From Candidatus Siliceabacter maunaloa (GTDB lineage: Bacteria; Actinomycetota; Thermoleophilia; Solirubrobacterales; Solirubrobacteraceae), in contig JANDLV010000008.1 in assembly GCA_024330185.1 (NCBI GenBank), forward strand, positions 1 through 64,000: DNA of 64,000 nt, written 5' to 3'. Both the position numbers and the translations under genes were made by a program. This document shows, in pieces, positions 30,012 to 37,641 of the stretch. How positions within the stretch are numbered: the stretch's first letter is position 1; the number at the start of each line of letters is the position of its first letter. The notes beneath the pieces are model-generated. The model ran no database searches. It saw only the letters and a program-made list of their open reading frames with translations, and was not told where the DNA came from.

Positions 30012-30292
30012 CCGCTTGACCGCTGTAGGTCGCGCAGGCACCACTCCTCGATGCGCATCTCGTCTCTGGCCATCTCCCACCGATGCTCGGCCTCGAGCGT
30101 GCGGGTGAGCGGCTGGGGATCCCCCGGATCGGCCAGGATCCCGCGCGGCTGGCGTGCGGGCGGGGCCTTGCGGATCGCCACCTCCTCGCCGTCGCCGGTG
30201 ACCTCGACCTCGTCACCGGGACGAATGCCGAGCCGCTCGCGGACGGCCTTGGGCAGGACGACCTGCCCCTTGGGTCCGACCTTGTAGGTCAT
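30008..30292 (-). CDS. AbrB/SpoVT-type antitoxin of the VapBC pair
   Basis: A 94-aa protein with an N-terminal swapped-hairpin AbrB DNA-binding domain (MTYKVGPKGQVVLPKAVRER, LGIRPGDEVEVTGDGEEVAI) and a C-terminal tail (LTRTLEAEHRWEMARDEMRI) of the kind that wraps the PIN toxin. It overlaps the toxin gene by 4 bp and lies 5 bp after cmk, so the pair sits inside the housekeeping chain and has no obvious room for its own promoter outside cmk coding sequence. Confidence 0.88.
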   Translation of the reverse strand: MTYKVGPKGQVVLPKAVRERLGIRPGDEVEVTGDGEEVAIRKAPPARQPRGILADPGDPQPLTRTLEAEHRWEMARDEMRIEEWCLRDLQRSSG

Positions 30293-30297
30293 ACCGG

Positions 30298-30897
30298 TCA
30301 GTCTAACCGACGTGCCAGCGCCACGATCGCGGCGACGACCTCGTCGATGGACAGCCCGCTGGTGTCGACCTCCACTGCGTCGGGCGCGGCACGCAGCGGC
30401 GAGTCCTGGCGGGCGGCGTCGCGCTCGTCGCGCACCGCCTGCTCGCGCTCGACGATGGCCGGGTCGGCGCCCATCTGCGCGGCCCGCCGGCGCGCGCGCT
30501 CGCTCGGGTCGGCGACCAGGAAGACCTTGAGCTCGGCGTCGGGCGCCACCACCGTCCCGATGTCACGCCCCTCGGCCACCCAGTCGCCGCTGCGCATGAG
30601 CGCCTGCTGGGTTGCCACGAGCGCCCGGCGCACAGCCGGGTCGGCGGCCACCACAGACGCCTGCTCGCTGACGTCGGGGGCACGGATGGCGGTCGTGACG
30701 TCTTCCCCATCCAGACGCACGCCGTCGCCCAACTCGATCGTCGCGCCGGCCGGGTCGGGGTGGCCCCGCAGCCCGGCCAGCGCCACCGCGCGGTACATCG
30801 CCCCCGTGTCCAGGTAGGTGAAGCCCAGCGTCGCCGCCACGGCCCGGGCAACCGTGGACTTGCCCGCGCCGGCGGGGCCGTCGATGGCGATGCGCAT
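30298..30897 (-). CDS. cmk: Cytidylate kinase
   Basis: Phosphorylates CMP and dCMP. From ATG at 30897 the protein is 199 aa, shorter than the usual 220-230. It opens MRIAIDGPAGAGKSTVARAV with the P-loop, continues YLDTGAMYRAVALAGL, and has EGRDIGTVVAPDAELKVFLV and ERARRRAAQMGAD. An upstream GTG at 30963 would add 22 residues of doubtful character. In many genomes cmk directly follows aroA and precedes der; here aroA lies 14 kb away at 44850-46154 on the same strand, separated by a mobile island. Confidence 0.94.
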   Translation of the reverse strand: MRIAIDGPAGAGKSTVARAVAATLGFTYLDTGAMYRAVALAGLRGHPDPAGATIELGDGVRLDGEDVTTAIRAPDVSEQASVVAADPAVRRALVATQQALMRSGDWVAEGRDIGTVVAPDAELKVFLVADPSERARRRAAQMGADPAIVEREQAVRDERDAARQDSPLRAAPDAVEVDTSGLSIDEVVAAIVALARRLD

Positions 30898-31199
30898 GCC
30901 TGGAATCTCGCAGAGAGGACAGGGTGCAGTCGCCCAGTGCTGCTTACCAGCGGCGGGCCGCACCAGCCCGCTGTTCAGGGACCGCCGCTCAGCCGCTCGC
31001 AGAAGTCGGGTGCGCGATGTTGCGGCTGGCCTTCGTACCGCTACGCAGCTGAACCACCACCCGTGCGGACCGCATCGCGTAGGGTCGCCGGGGCTCCCAC
31101 ACGAGGAACCTTGGGTTCGCGCGGTGATCGCAACACGGGCCTTGGTGTGGAGGGCGGCGAAGGGGCTGTCCGTGGTGGCTGGTTGGGTGGTGTCGGTCG
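30898..31199. other. Intergenic left edge of the accessory island
   Basis: About 300 bp between the cmk start and the truncated PIN remnant. No gene, tRNA or convincing terminator is seen. Two overlapping frames are open on the minus strand, but their composition (Arg, Pro, Ser strings) is that of high-GC shadow frames. The promoter for the cmk-der chain should lie here if the island disconnected it from aroA. Confidence 0.5.
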
Positions 31200-31415
31200 C
31201 CGCGAGGTCGGTGTTTGCGGCGAGGCGTTCGAAGTCGGCGTCGTAGTGCAGGATCGACGCTCCGTGGTCTTCGGCGACCGCGGCGATGAGGTAGTCGAGC
31301 GGGGGAACCCCGAGGTGTTGGTGGGCGGCGCGCAGCTGGTGCTGCAGGTCGGTGGCGCGCCGCTCGGCACGCTCGATGATCCACAGCCACGGCAGCTCAA
31401 CTGGATCGACTGGGG
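31200..31415 (-). pseudogene. Truncated VapC-type PIN toxin (C-terminal remnant)
   Basis: The minus-strand frame beginning LWIIERAERRATDLQHQLRA continues HQHLGVPPLDYLIAAVAEDH and GASILHYDADFERLAANTD, which is the C-terminal third of a PIN-domain toxin: the catalytic Asp in PLDYLIAA and the D-x-D-F motif are preserved. The N-terminal half with the first active-site Asp and the start is missing. The break coincides with the edge of the IS fragment at about 31434, so the gene was probably truncated by that insertion or a later deletion. Confidence 0.7.
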
Positions 31416-31433
31416 GACGGTCGCGACCGGCTC

Positions 31434-32189
31434 GTGTCTTACACGGTCGCCCGCAAGGCGCTAGCGGATCGCCAGCCGATCATCTCGATCGACTGCAAGA
31501 AGAAGGAGCTGGTCGGTGATTTCAAGAACGCCGGGCGCGAATGGCGGCCCAAGGGCGAGCCCGAGCTCGTGCGCGTGCACGTCGGGATCGATCACGACAC
31601 CGCGCAGTTCGCGGTCAACTCGACGATGCGCCGGAACTGCAGATCACGATCGGGGTGCTGGCGCCCCTCCCTGGTCTTCGCGTTGGCTTGCAGGCTGTAG
31701 CCCAGCGACCGCAGCAGCTTCGCGACCGTCACGTACTCGACCTGATGACCGCGCTCGCGCAGCCCGCCGGCGAGATGACGCACGCTCTTTGAGGTCCACA
31801 ACAACAACGACTCCGGGTCCCCGCGACGGTCCTCGTCAACGAGCCGCTCGAGATCGACCAGCAACTTCGGATCGGTCTCGCTCAACGCCTTACGTCCACC
31901 GCCCGGCTTGCGGACCCGCCCCGCCCCGATCGACTCCCCGCCCTCAAGCTCACCGATCCCCCTTACGGATCGTGTCGACCGCCATCCCCGTCGTCCGCGC
32001 CGTCGCAGCGATCCCGCCACGCCCCGCGGCGATGGCCTCCGATGCCGCCCACAACCGCCGCTGACGCTCGTTGAACTCACCCGCCAACGCACGGAACTTC
32101 ACGCCGATCACAACCTCGTCAACCACACCCCCCAGATTCGACGCCGCGAGCAGCCGAAACTGCTGACCTATTTATGAACAAGCCCTAAC
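31434..32189. mobile_element. Rearranged ISAzo13-family transposase relic
   Basis: Two pieces of one transposase point in opposite directions. On the plus strand, 31438-31620 encodes ADRQPIISIDCKKKELVGDF and then VRVHVGIDHDTAQFAV; compared with the copy at 43.9-44.8 kb it lacks the intervening DFPDKKLGKAVPYG-type segment. On the minus strand, 31622-32092 encodes the N-terminal part: KPGGGRKALSETDPKLLVDL, LLWTSKSVRHLAGGLRERGH and LRSLGYSLQANAKTREGRQH. The pieces meet near 31621. A terminal sequence GGGCTTGTTCATAAAT (minus strand, ending at about 32186) resembles an IS end and is flanked by TAA. Nothing here can encode an active enzyme. Confidence 0.75.
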
Positions 32190-32204
32190 GCTAGCTCTCG
32201 CAGC

Positions 32205-32325
32205 GTGGCCAGCGAGCATCCCGTCGACGTCGACGCGTTTCTCGCCCGGCCGCTGGTCGCGCGTGTCGCGGCCGCAGGGCCGTCGGGTTCGCCCGGTCTG
32301 GTTCGGCCCTGCTTGTGGCGACCGA
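32205..32325 (+). pseudogene. N-terminal remnant of a PPOX/pyridoxamine-oxidase-like gene
   Basis: From GTG 32205 the frame reads VASEHPVDVDAFLARPLVAR followed by VAAAGP, and after a one-base shift VRPVWFG, which is the recognisable N-terminus of FMN- or F420-binding split-barrel (PPOX) proteins. The rest is absent: it runs into the end of the convergent ABM gene at 32331. The remnant marks the left border of the intact island operon. Confidence 0.55.
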
Positions 32326-32330
32326 CGTGC

Positions 32331-32639
32331 TCACGGTGTAGCCGAAACCTCGCGCGCGACCTCGACAAGCGCGTGTGCCTTCACGTCGCTGATGTACCGG
32401 AAACAGTCGGCTACTTCGGGTATATTCGAGGCACCTTGGGCGGCCGCCTCGGCCCGCTCACGGCTCTCCCACACGAGCACGTCCGTCCACTCCTCGCCGC
32501 CGAGCGGGGCGAGCCGAGCGCTCACCAAGCCGGGGAAGCTCGCGGCGAGCGTCGTGATCGCGCGCTCCCACGCGTCCAACAGCCCCCGCTCGTCCTCGGA
32601 GCGAACGGTGAACTGACTCACCTCAAGCGCCTCGGACAC
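32331..32639 (-). CDS. ABM-fold (antibiotic biosynthesis monooxygenase-like) protein
   Basis: A 102-aa protein of the dimeric ferredoxin-like ABM fold: VSQFTVRSEDERGLLDAW, FPGLVSARLAPLGGEEWTDV, LVWESRERAEAAAQGAS and ADCFRYISDVKAHAL. Members include cofactor-free monooxygenases and haem-degrading enzymes; the catalytic type cannot be told here. GTG at 32639 is chosen because GGGAGG sits 8 nt upstream; an in-frame GTG at 32648 touches that site. It begins 61 bp after the ligase gene and is the probable last gene of the island operon, with tailoring of the pathway product as the plausible role. Confidence 0.72.
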   Translation of the reverse strand: MSEALEVSQFTVRSEDERGLLDAWERAITTLAASFPGLVSARLAPLGGEEWTDVLVWESRERAEAAAQGASNIPEVADCFRYISDVKAHALVEVAREVSATP

Positions 32640-32700
32640 GGCGAGCACCTCCCGAATCGACCAAACGGCTCGATCAACGCATTGCGCTCTTCAGGCGAGG

Positions 32701-34089
32701 TCATGAAGCCAAAGGGACAAAGCGCCTGAGTTTACCTGTCTGACCATGGCGATCGATGCGATCGACGACCATGATATTCACCGCCGGATGTCGCAAGCCA
32801 AGCCCGTCCAAGATCTTCTCGATCCTCTGAGTCAAATCTGGTCCAATTGCGGAGTCGGCCCGCACGACGATGTCGACGCCGCTGCACGACTGGCGCACCT
32901 GATATTCGATGATAGCGCGCGCCTCGGTCAGCACCGATCGAAACACTTGGGGGTGTACCACAACCCCGCCCTGGTAACAAAAGCTGTCATCGAGACGCCC
33001 CTGAATGTGGCCAATACGTCGCCCAGTCCATGGTCCAGGATTAGGTTCCTCGAGAAACATCACCTCGTCGGTGATCTCATAGCGTATTATCGGCAGTACG
33101 CTGTTGACCACGTTCGTCACAAAAACGCGGTCGGCTCGGTCTCCGGGCAATACTGGGCGTCCTTCAGCATCCACTGGCTCGATCACGCTGAGGTCTTCGG
33201 CTATGACTAGGCCGGGATTGACACCATCAGAGGCGGCAAGGGTTCCCACCTCTGTCGCCCCCCAGATGTCGCAGATCGTGGCACCGAATGCAGTCTGAAG
33301 AAGGGCTTCGCTCTCCGGCAGAAGGGGCTCGCCAGCGGTCATGATCTGTATTGGCCGGGCATGGAGGCGGCCAGCGAGCTTCTCTACTGCAAGCGCATGA
33401 AGCGTCGACGGATAGCTTCCCAGCATCCCTGGGTCGAGGTCGTTGAGCGCACTCACCAAGCTCGGCAAGGGCTCATGGGGCGAAAAGAGGTGGATTGGAT
33501 TTTGCGCTTGCGAAAAGCAGTAGATGGCTGCAGCCGAGCCATGCACCGGACTAGCCGCACCGATTCTTGCCGTGGCCAGTGAGCCGGCCAGGATGGGCAC
33601 GCGGGCGTTGCCGCCCACATTGGCGGCCAGCCAGCCGGCAAAGTCCCAGACCATGACCGCTCGGTGGCCGGTCGAGCCTCCGGTAGCCATTACGTGGTAC
33701 TCGTCGAGCAGATAGGCTGGTTCGCCACCCTCAAGGAAGTCGAGGTGAGAGAATGCCATCTCTAGAGAGAGACGTCGATCCGTGACAATGTCGTCCCAGT
33801 GGGTCATCAGATCCGCTTTGGTCATTGGCGGCACGGAGGTGAGGTCCCCTCCACTGAGAGTCTCGGTATCGACGTGAGCGAGTCGCTCGGCGTGCCAGGG
33901 CGAGTGGACCTTGGCATGGTGGACCAGCGCGCGCAGCCGCTCGTCCCGCAGAGCCCACAGCCGGCTCAGCGGCCAAGTCAATTTTTCCACCTCGCTCGGC
34001 ATGCGCGCCTGGAAGGCTTGCACGTGGCGCTGCCGTTTGAGCTCGTAGTCGTCGCGCCCGGCTTCGACGTCTCTTCGCGGGTCGCTCAC
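32701..34089 (-). CDS. AMP-forming acyl ligase (phenylacetate-CoA ligase/CapK-like)
   Basis: A 462-aa adenylate-forming enzyme of the PaaK/CapK branch. The phosphate-binding loop is VMATGGSTGHRAVMVWD, the aromatic-Gly-x-T-E motif is DIWGATEVGTLAASDG, the hinge Asp region is GHIQGRLDDSFCYQGG with VVVHPQVF, and the C-terminal catalytic Lys is in GQTGKLRRFVPL. It should activate a carboxylic acid as acyl-AMP and pass it to CoA, an amine or another acceptor. GTG at 34089 lies in a GTGA overlap with the methyltransferase stop. There is no carrier protein gene nearby, which argues against a standard NRPS loading step. Confidence 0.85.
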   Translation of the reverse strand: MSDPRRDVEAGRDDYELKRQRHVQAFQARMPSEVEKLTWPLSRLWALRDERLRALVHHAKVHSPWHAERLAHVDTETLSGGDLTSVPPMTKADLMTHWDDIVTDRRLSLEMAFSHLDFLEGGEPAYLLDEYHVMATGGSTGHRAVMVWDFAGWLAANVGGNARVPILAGSLATARIGAASPVHGSAAAIYCFSQAQNPIHLFSPHEPLPSLVSALNDLDPGMLGSYPSTLHALAVEKLAGRLHARPIQIMTAGEPLLPESEALLQTAFGATICDIWGATEVGTLAASDGVNPGLVIAEDLSVIEPVDAEGRPVLPGDRADRVFVTNVVNSVLPIIRYEITDEVMFLEEPNPGPWTGRRIGHIQGRLDDSFCYQGGVVVHPQVFRSVLTEARAIIEYQVRQSCSGVDIVVRADSAIGPDLTQRIEKILDGLGLRHPAVNIMVVDRIDRHGQTGKLRRFVPLAS

Positions 34090-34889
34090 GGCATCTCCGC
34101 CGACCAGGTGCCCTTGACAGCTACGCCCAAGATCAGCGCTCCACCGCCCAGCCAGTGCCAACGGATCAAGCGACGGTCGATGGCAGTGGCCAGACGGTAG
34201 TACCAACGCACCCCAGGTATCGTGCGAGGCACCCCGAGGCTTCCTAGGAGCATCGTCGTTGCCAGCGAGCGCCAGCAAAGCGTCCGGGGCAGCGCCTCGC
34301 GCAGCTCCCCGCGGGAAAGCGGGCGCTCATGGGCGGATTGCCCTCCCTCGAGCGGTGGTGTGGCGGGCGCCAGTCGAGCCAGCAGTCGCTCGAGCGGCCC
34401 GAAAGCCCAGTCCGCGTAGTCCGCGTTCGGCTCCCTCACCACCAGTACCCCCCCAGGGCGGACGACACGTGCGGCCTCTGCAAGAACCTCCGGCCAATCG
34501 GGCACATGATGAAGCACCCCGCTACAGACGACTGCGTCGAACACGCCGTCCTCGACGGGCAAGTGTCGGGCGTCCGCTTGGATTAGTGTGCACCGGTCCA
34601 GCGGCAGCTTCTGTGCCGCAACTCGCAGCATGCCCGAGGAGTGATCAACCCCGACGACGGTGCGCCCCGCTGCCGCCAACGCCTCGCTCACTCGTCCAGT
34701 ACCACAGCCGACGTCGAGCACTACGCCTGCGGTCAGCGAGACTATCGCCGGAAGGATCCAAGCCTCCGCTGAGCGAAGGGGCTCCTCCTTGACGTAATCG
34801 TCGTAACGGTCTGCCTGCGCGTCGTGCGAGGCGCGATCATTTCGCGTTATGTCCTCGACCTGCTGACGACTCTCACGGGTCACCGTCAT
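34086..34889 (-). CDS. SAM-dependent class I methyltransferase (island operon)
   Basis: A 267-aa methyltransferase of the UbiE/Methyltransf_11 type. Motif I is VVLDVGCGTGRVSEALAAAG, followed by GVDHSSGMLRVAAQKL, DARHLPVEDGVFDAVVCSGV and HHVPDWPEVLAEAARVVRPG. A C-terminal extension of about 100 residues has a hydrophobic stretch (LATTMLLGSLGVPRTIPG) and ends with GGGALILGVAVKGTW. ATG at 34889 forms ATGA with the upstream gene and the stop forms GTGA with the ligase gene. Substrate unknown; the operon suggests methylation of the peptide or acid product. Confidence 0.88.
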   Translation of the reverse strand: MTVTRESRQQVEDITRNDRASHDAQADRYDDYVKEEPLRSAEAWILPAIVSLTAGVVLDVGCGTGRVSEALAAAGRTVVGVDHSSGMLRVAAQKLPLDRCTLIQADARHLPVEDGVFDAVVCSGVLHHVPDWPEVLAEAARVVRPGGVLVVREPNADYADWAFGPLERLLARLAPATPPLEGGQSAHERPLSRGELREALPRTLCWRSLATTMLLGSLGVPRTIPGVRWYYRLATAIDRRLIRWHWLGGGALILGVAVKGTWSAEMP

Positions 34890-35956
34890 GGCGGCGCGAC
34901 CACCGAAGTAACAACGCCTTCGAACCACGCACGGTCCATGCGCGGGCCGGCACTGGTCAACAGCAGGCCTCGGACGCCGCGAGTTTCATCCTGCCAGATT
35001 GCCTCGTGCGGGCCGAATCGATGATCGACGAAGGCGACCTCCACTCCGTCGCCGTTGGGTATCACCGTGTCGAAGGTGCAAGGGTGCGCTTCAGTCCGAG
35101 ACGGTAGGTCGATTCTGCCACAACCGGCCCACTGGGCCACAATGCGCACCTCGCGTCCTCGATACTCGCCGCTCGTAAAGAGCACTTCGACCTCCCTGGC
35201 GTCGCCCGTGCTACCGAACAACGCTGCCGAATCGAAGCGAAAGCCCGAGGGGGACTGAAGGTCGAGTCTGGGCATTCCCCACGAGCCGACGACGTCCTGA
35301 TCGTCCGTCCAGATGTAGGTCTCATCCTCAGGACGCCGGAAGCGGAACAGACCATGCGGCGGATCTACGAGGCGCGGACGGAACCGGGCCCAGTAGCTGA
35401 GCCGAGCAAAGCTTTGCTGCCCCAGCAGAGCCAGATGCGTCGGAGAAACCGGCTCTAGTGTCCGATAGAGGGTGACGATCTCCTCGTCGGAAAACGTGCC
35501 TGCGAGGACTGACAGCTCGCAGGACGTTCGGTAGATACGAGCATACGCCCCCCGGTGCCCCATGTAATCGGTGCCGAGCCATACGACGTAATCCGGGTGA
35601 ATCGGTTCCGCCCAAGTCGGTCCGCCCCACAGGCATGGTTGGTCCGCCGCCGCGGGCGCCCAGTCGTATAGGAACTCCTTGACGCGGAGCTTACGGCCCT
35701 TCCCCGCGATCTCGAACCGATAGGAAGATGGGTTCCCCTCGCTCCACGGTGATCGACTCCCTGCAGAGCCAGCCGGTCGTCCCGGGCAGCACTCCGGCCT
35801 TAGCGTCTGCGTCACGATCGTGGTTTCGGGCGGCAGCCCTCGCGGGACCAGCACCGGAAAGTTGCACCAGACTTGCGCCTCATCCGCGGCCATAGGTGTG
35901 ACCCTCGCCTCCGGCGAGGTGGGGTCCTTGACCGTCCGAGGCTGCCAGTCGCTCAC
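34886..35956 (-). CDS. Unrecognised 356-aa protein of the island operon
   Basis: No family is recognised with confidence. The protein is soluble, with no signal peptide or membrane helix, and rich in Trp, Arg and Pro. The first half contains SYRFEIAGKGRKLRVKEFLY, a DWAPAAADQPCLWGG segment and SCELSVLAGTFSDEEIVTLY, which resembles the short beta-alpha units of DUF4245/DUF4367-like domains. The second half has a similar beta-rich rhythm (LDLQSPSGFRFDSAALFG, GREVRIVAQWAGCGRIDLPS). Six or so cysteines are scattered (WCNF, ECCPG, PCLWG, AGCGR). GTG at 35956 overlaps the binding-protein stop by 4 bp and ATGA couples it to the methyltransferase. It could be a binding partner or a new enzyme. Confidence 0.8.
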   Translation of the reverse strand: MSDWQPRTVKDPTSPEARVTPMAADEAQVWCNFPVLVPRGLPPETTIVTQTLRPECCPGRPAGSAGSRSPWSEGNPSSYRFEIAGKGRKLRVKEFLYDWAPAAADQPCLWGGPTWAEPIHPDYVVWLGTDYMGHRGAYARIYRTSCELSVLAGTFSDEEIVTLYRTLEPVSPTHLALLGQQSFARLSYWARFRPRLVDPPHGLFRFRRPEDETYIWTDDQDVVGSWGMPRLDLQSPSGFRFDSAALFGSTGDAREVEVLFTSGEYRGREVRIVAQWAGCGRIDLPSRTEAHPCTFDTVIPNGDGVEVAFVDHRFGPHEAIWQDETRGVRGLLLTSAGPRMDRAWFEGVVTSVVAPP

Positions 35957-37641
35957 GGTGCGACCGCGTGGTGACGGATGCGGAAGCTTGCGAAGTCGAA
36001 AACGTTGGCGACGCCGCCTAGGCACCGTCCGCCCTGCCACCTGTCACGGTAGTTGAGGTAACTTACCTTACCAGGTACGAACAGGTGGGTTTGGTGGTGG
36101 ATCGCCAGTGCGGCGAGCTCGCGATAGCAGCGGTGTGCTTGCACGGCAGACTCGGCGTGGCGCGCTTCACTGACCAACCGATTGGCGCCCGGAAGGCGAA
36201 GGCCGAGTTTGGCAGGCAGCAGCGAATCTTCTGCGAGAAGTTGAGATGCGAAGGTGTAGGGATCTGGGTAGTCAGCGTCCCAGCCAATCCACGCTATAGG
36301 ACAGCGGGCTGCGTACAGCAAAGACACTAGCCTGCCTAGCGGTAGCGCCCGAACAGTCATACGACAGTCTGGGAAAAGCGAGCTGAAGCCCGCGGCGTGA
36401 ATCTGTGCGGCGCGCATCCTGGCGTAGTTCCCAGCGTGGGTGTAGGCGACAAGCCTCACGCCGCCCCTCGTAACGTCGCCATTCCACGCTCTGGCCAAGT
36501 GGAAACGCGCTCTGTCGAGATCGAAGCAGAACTCGGGCACAGGGCCGTCAGCCAGCGAGGGGCGTGGGAACGGGCCATAGTGTTCAATTCCTGGACCGCA
36601 CAGGGCCTCCTCACAGAACGAGCCATGGTCGAAGCAGAAAGCGAGAGCGAGGCGAAAGTCGCGGTCCGACAGAGTATCCGGACGCATTCCCTGGCCATCG
36701 AAGCGGGCAGACCCCACCGCTTCGCATTGCTTGTTCAGCTTGTATGTCAAAAAGCCCAAGGGATTCACATGCCACTCATCTGGGTCCTCCTCGAGAAGCA
36801 GATTGGGCACGTCGCGTATACGTCGCAGAGACTCGGGCTGACAGATAGCCACGTCGCTGTACCCGCGAGTGAAAGCGGTTTCCCGCTCGATTCGGTCATC
36901 CTCCGAGACGAGCTCGACCTGCTTTGCGGCCGGTAGTTGGCCCCAGTAGCGTTCGTTTCGCCCGAACCGAACCACGCGCTTCTGCCGGTTCCAACTCTCC
37001 AACCTAAAGGGGCCCGTCCCGTTGGTCCGCGCTCGAAGAGCCGTCTGCTCGGGGAACAGGTAGTCCTCAAGACTTTCAGGTGTCCCGTCCCATTCGCCTT
37101 GAGCCACAGCCCAGTCCCGACGGAGAACCAGTGACCAATTGGCAAGCAGCGCGATGAACGGCGCGAACGGCTCGGCCAAGGTGACGGCCACGGTCGAGCC
37201 ACGCAGCTGAATTCGATCGAGTGCTGGTGCGATGTCGCTACCGACGGGCGCGGCCACTCGTCGACCCAGCAGTGCCTCCAGCCAGAGTGCCGAAGGACCC
37301 TGAGCGGTCACGATGGTTCGCCTGAGCGAATAGACCACGTCCGTCGGAGTAATCACATGACCGCTGTGGTCGCAGATATCCGCGCGTATCGCCACCCGAT
37401 ACTCGACCTCACCGCCCGTGATGGTCCTCGCGGTAGGCAGTTTGGCGGCTAGCCAAGGGAGCAGGCCACCTTGGCGAGGGCGGTAACGCACTAACGGCTC
37501 GTAGACATTCAACACGACATGTCTACTGCTGCTGTCGTAGGCAGCGTGGGGATCGCACGTCACAGGATCGTCGAACACTCCGATCGTGAGCTTCGGGCAA
37601 TCGCTGGTGGCGAGCCCTACTTCGTCGTCAAGCGCCTTCAT
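35953..37641 (-). CDS. SBP_bac_5-type oligopeptide-binding-like protein without signal peptide
   Basis: A 562-aa member of the family 5 solute-binding proteins (DppA/OppA fold). Family features: LTIGVFDDPVTCDPHAAYDS near the start, LNVYEPLVRYRPRQGG, GTGPFRLESWNRQKRVVRFG, RNERYWGQLP, DRDFRLALAFCFDH and GWDADYPDPYTFASQLL. The N-terminus (MKALDDEVGLATSDCPKLT) has no signal peptide or lipobox, and no ABC permease or ATPase gene is in the window. The protein is therefore probably cytoplasmic and would bind a peptide or peptide-like intermediate rather than serve import. ATG at 37641 overlaps the SUMF1-gene stop (ATGA). Confidence 0.87.
   Translation of the reverse strand: MKALDDEVGLATSDCPKLTIGVFDDPVTCDPHAAYDSSSRHVVLNVYEPLVRYRPRQGGLLPWLAAKLPTARTITGGEVEYRVAIRADICDHSGHVITPTDVVYSLRRTIVTAQGPSALWLEALLGRRVAAPVGSDIAPALDRIQLRGSTVAVTLAEPFAPFIALLANWSLVLRRDWAVAQGEWDGTPESLEDYLFPEQTALRARTNGTGPFRLESWNRQKRVVRFGRNERYWGQLPAAKQVELVSEDDRIERETAFTRGYSDVAICQPESLRRIRDVPNLLLEEDPDEWHVNPLGFLTYKLNKQCEAVGSARFDGQGMRPDTLSDRDFRLALAFCFDHGSFCEEALCGPGIEHYGPFPRPSLADGPVPEFCFDLDRARFHLARAWNGDVTRGGVRLVAYTHAGNYARMRAAQIHAAGFSSLFPDCRMTVRALPLGRLVSLLYAARCPIAWIGWDADYPDPYTFASQLLAEDSLLPAKLGLRLPGANRLVSEARHAESAVQAHRCYRELAALAIHHQTHLFVPGKVSYLNYRDRWQGGRCLGGVANVFDFASFRIRHHAVAP

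Noticed and set aside
30898-31430. A long protein joining the PIN remnant to cmk in the same frame
   Set aside because: The frame happens to stay open in this high-GC stretch, but the composition between the two domains is not protein-like and cmk starts normally at 30897.
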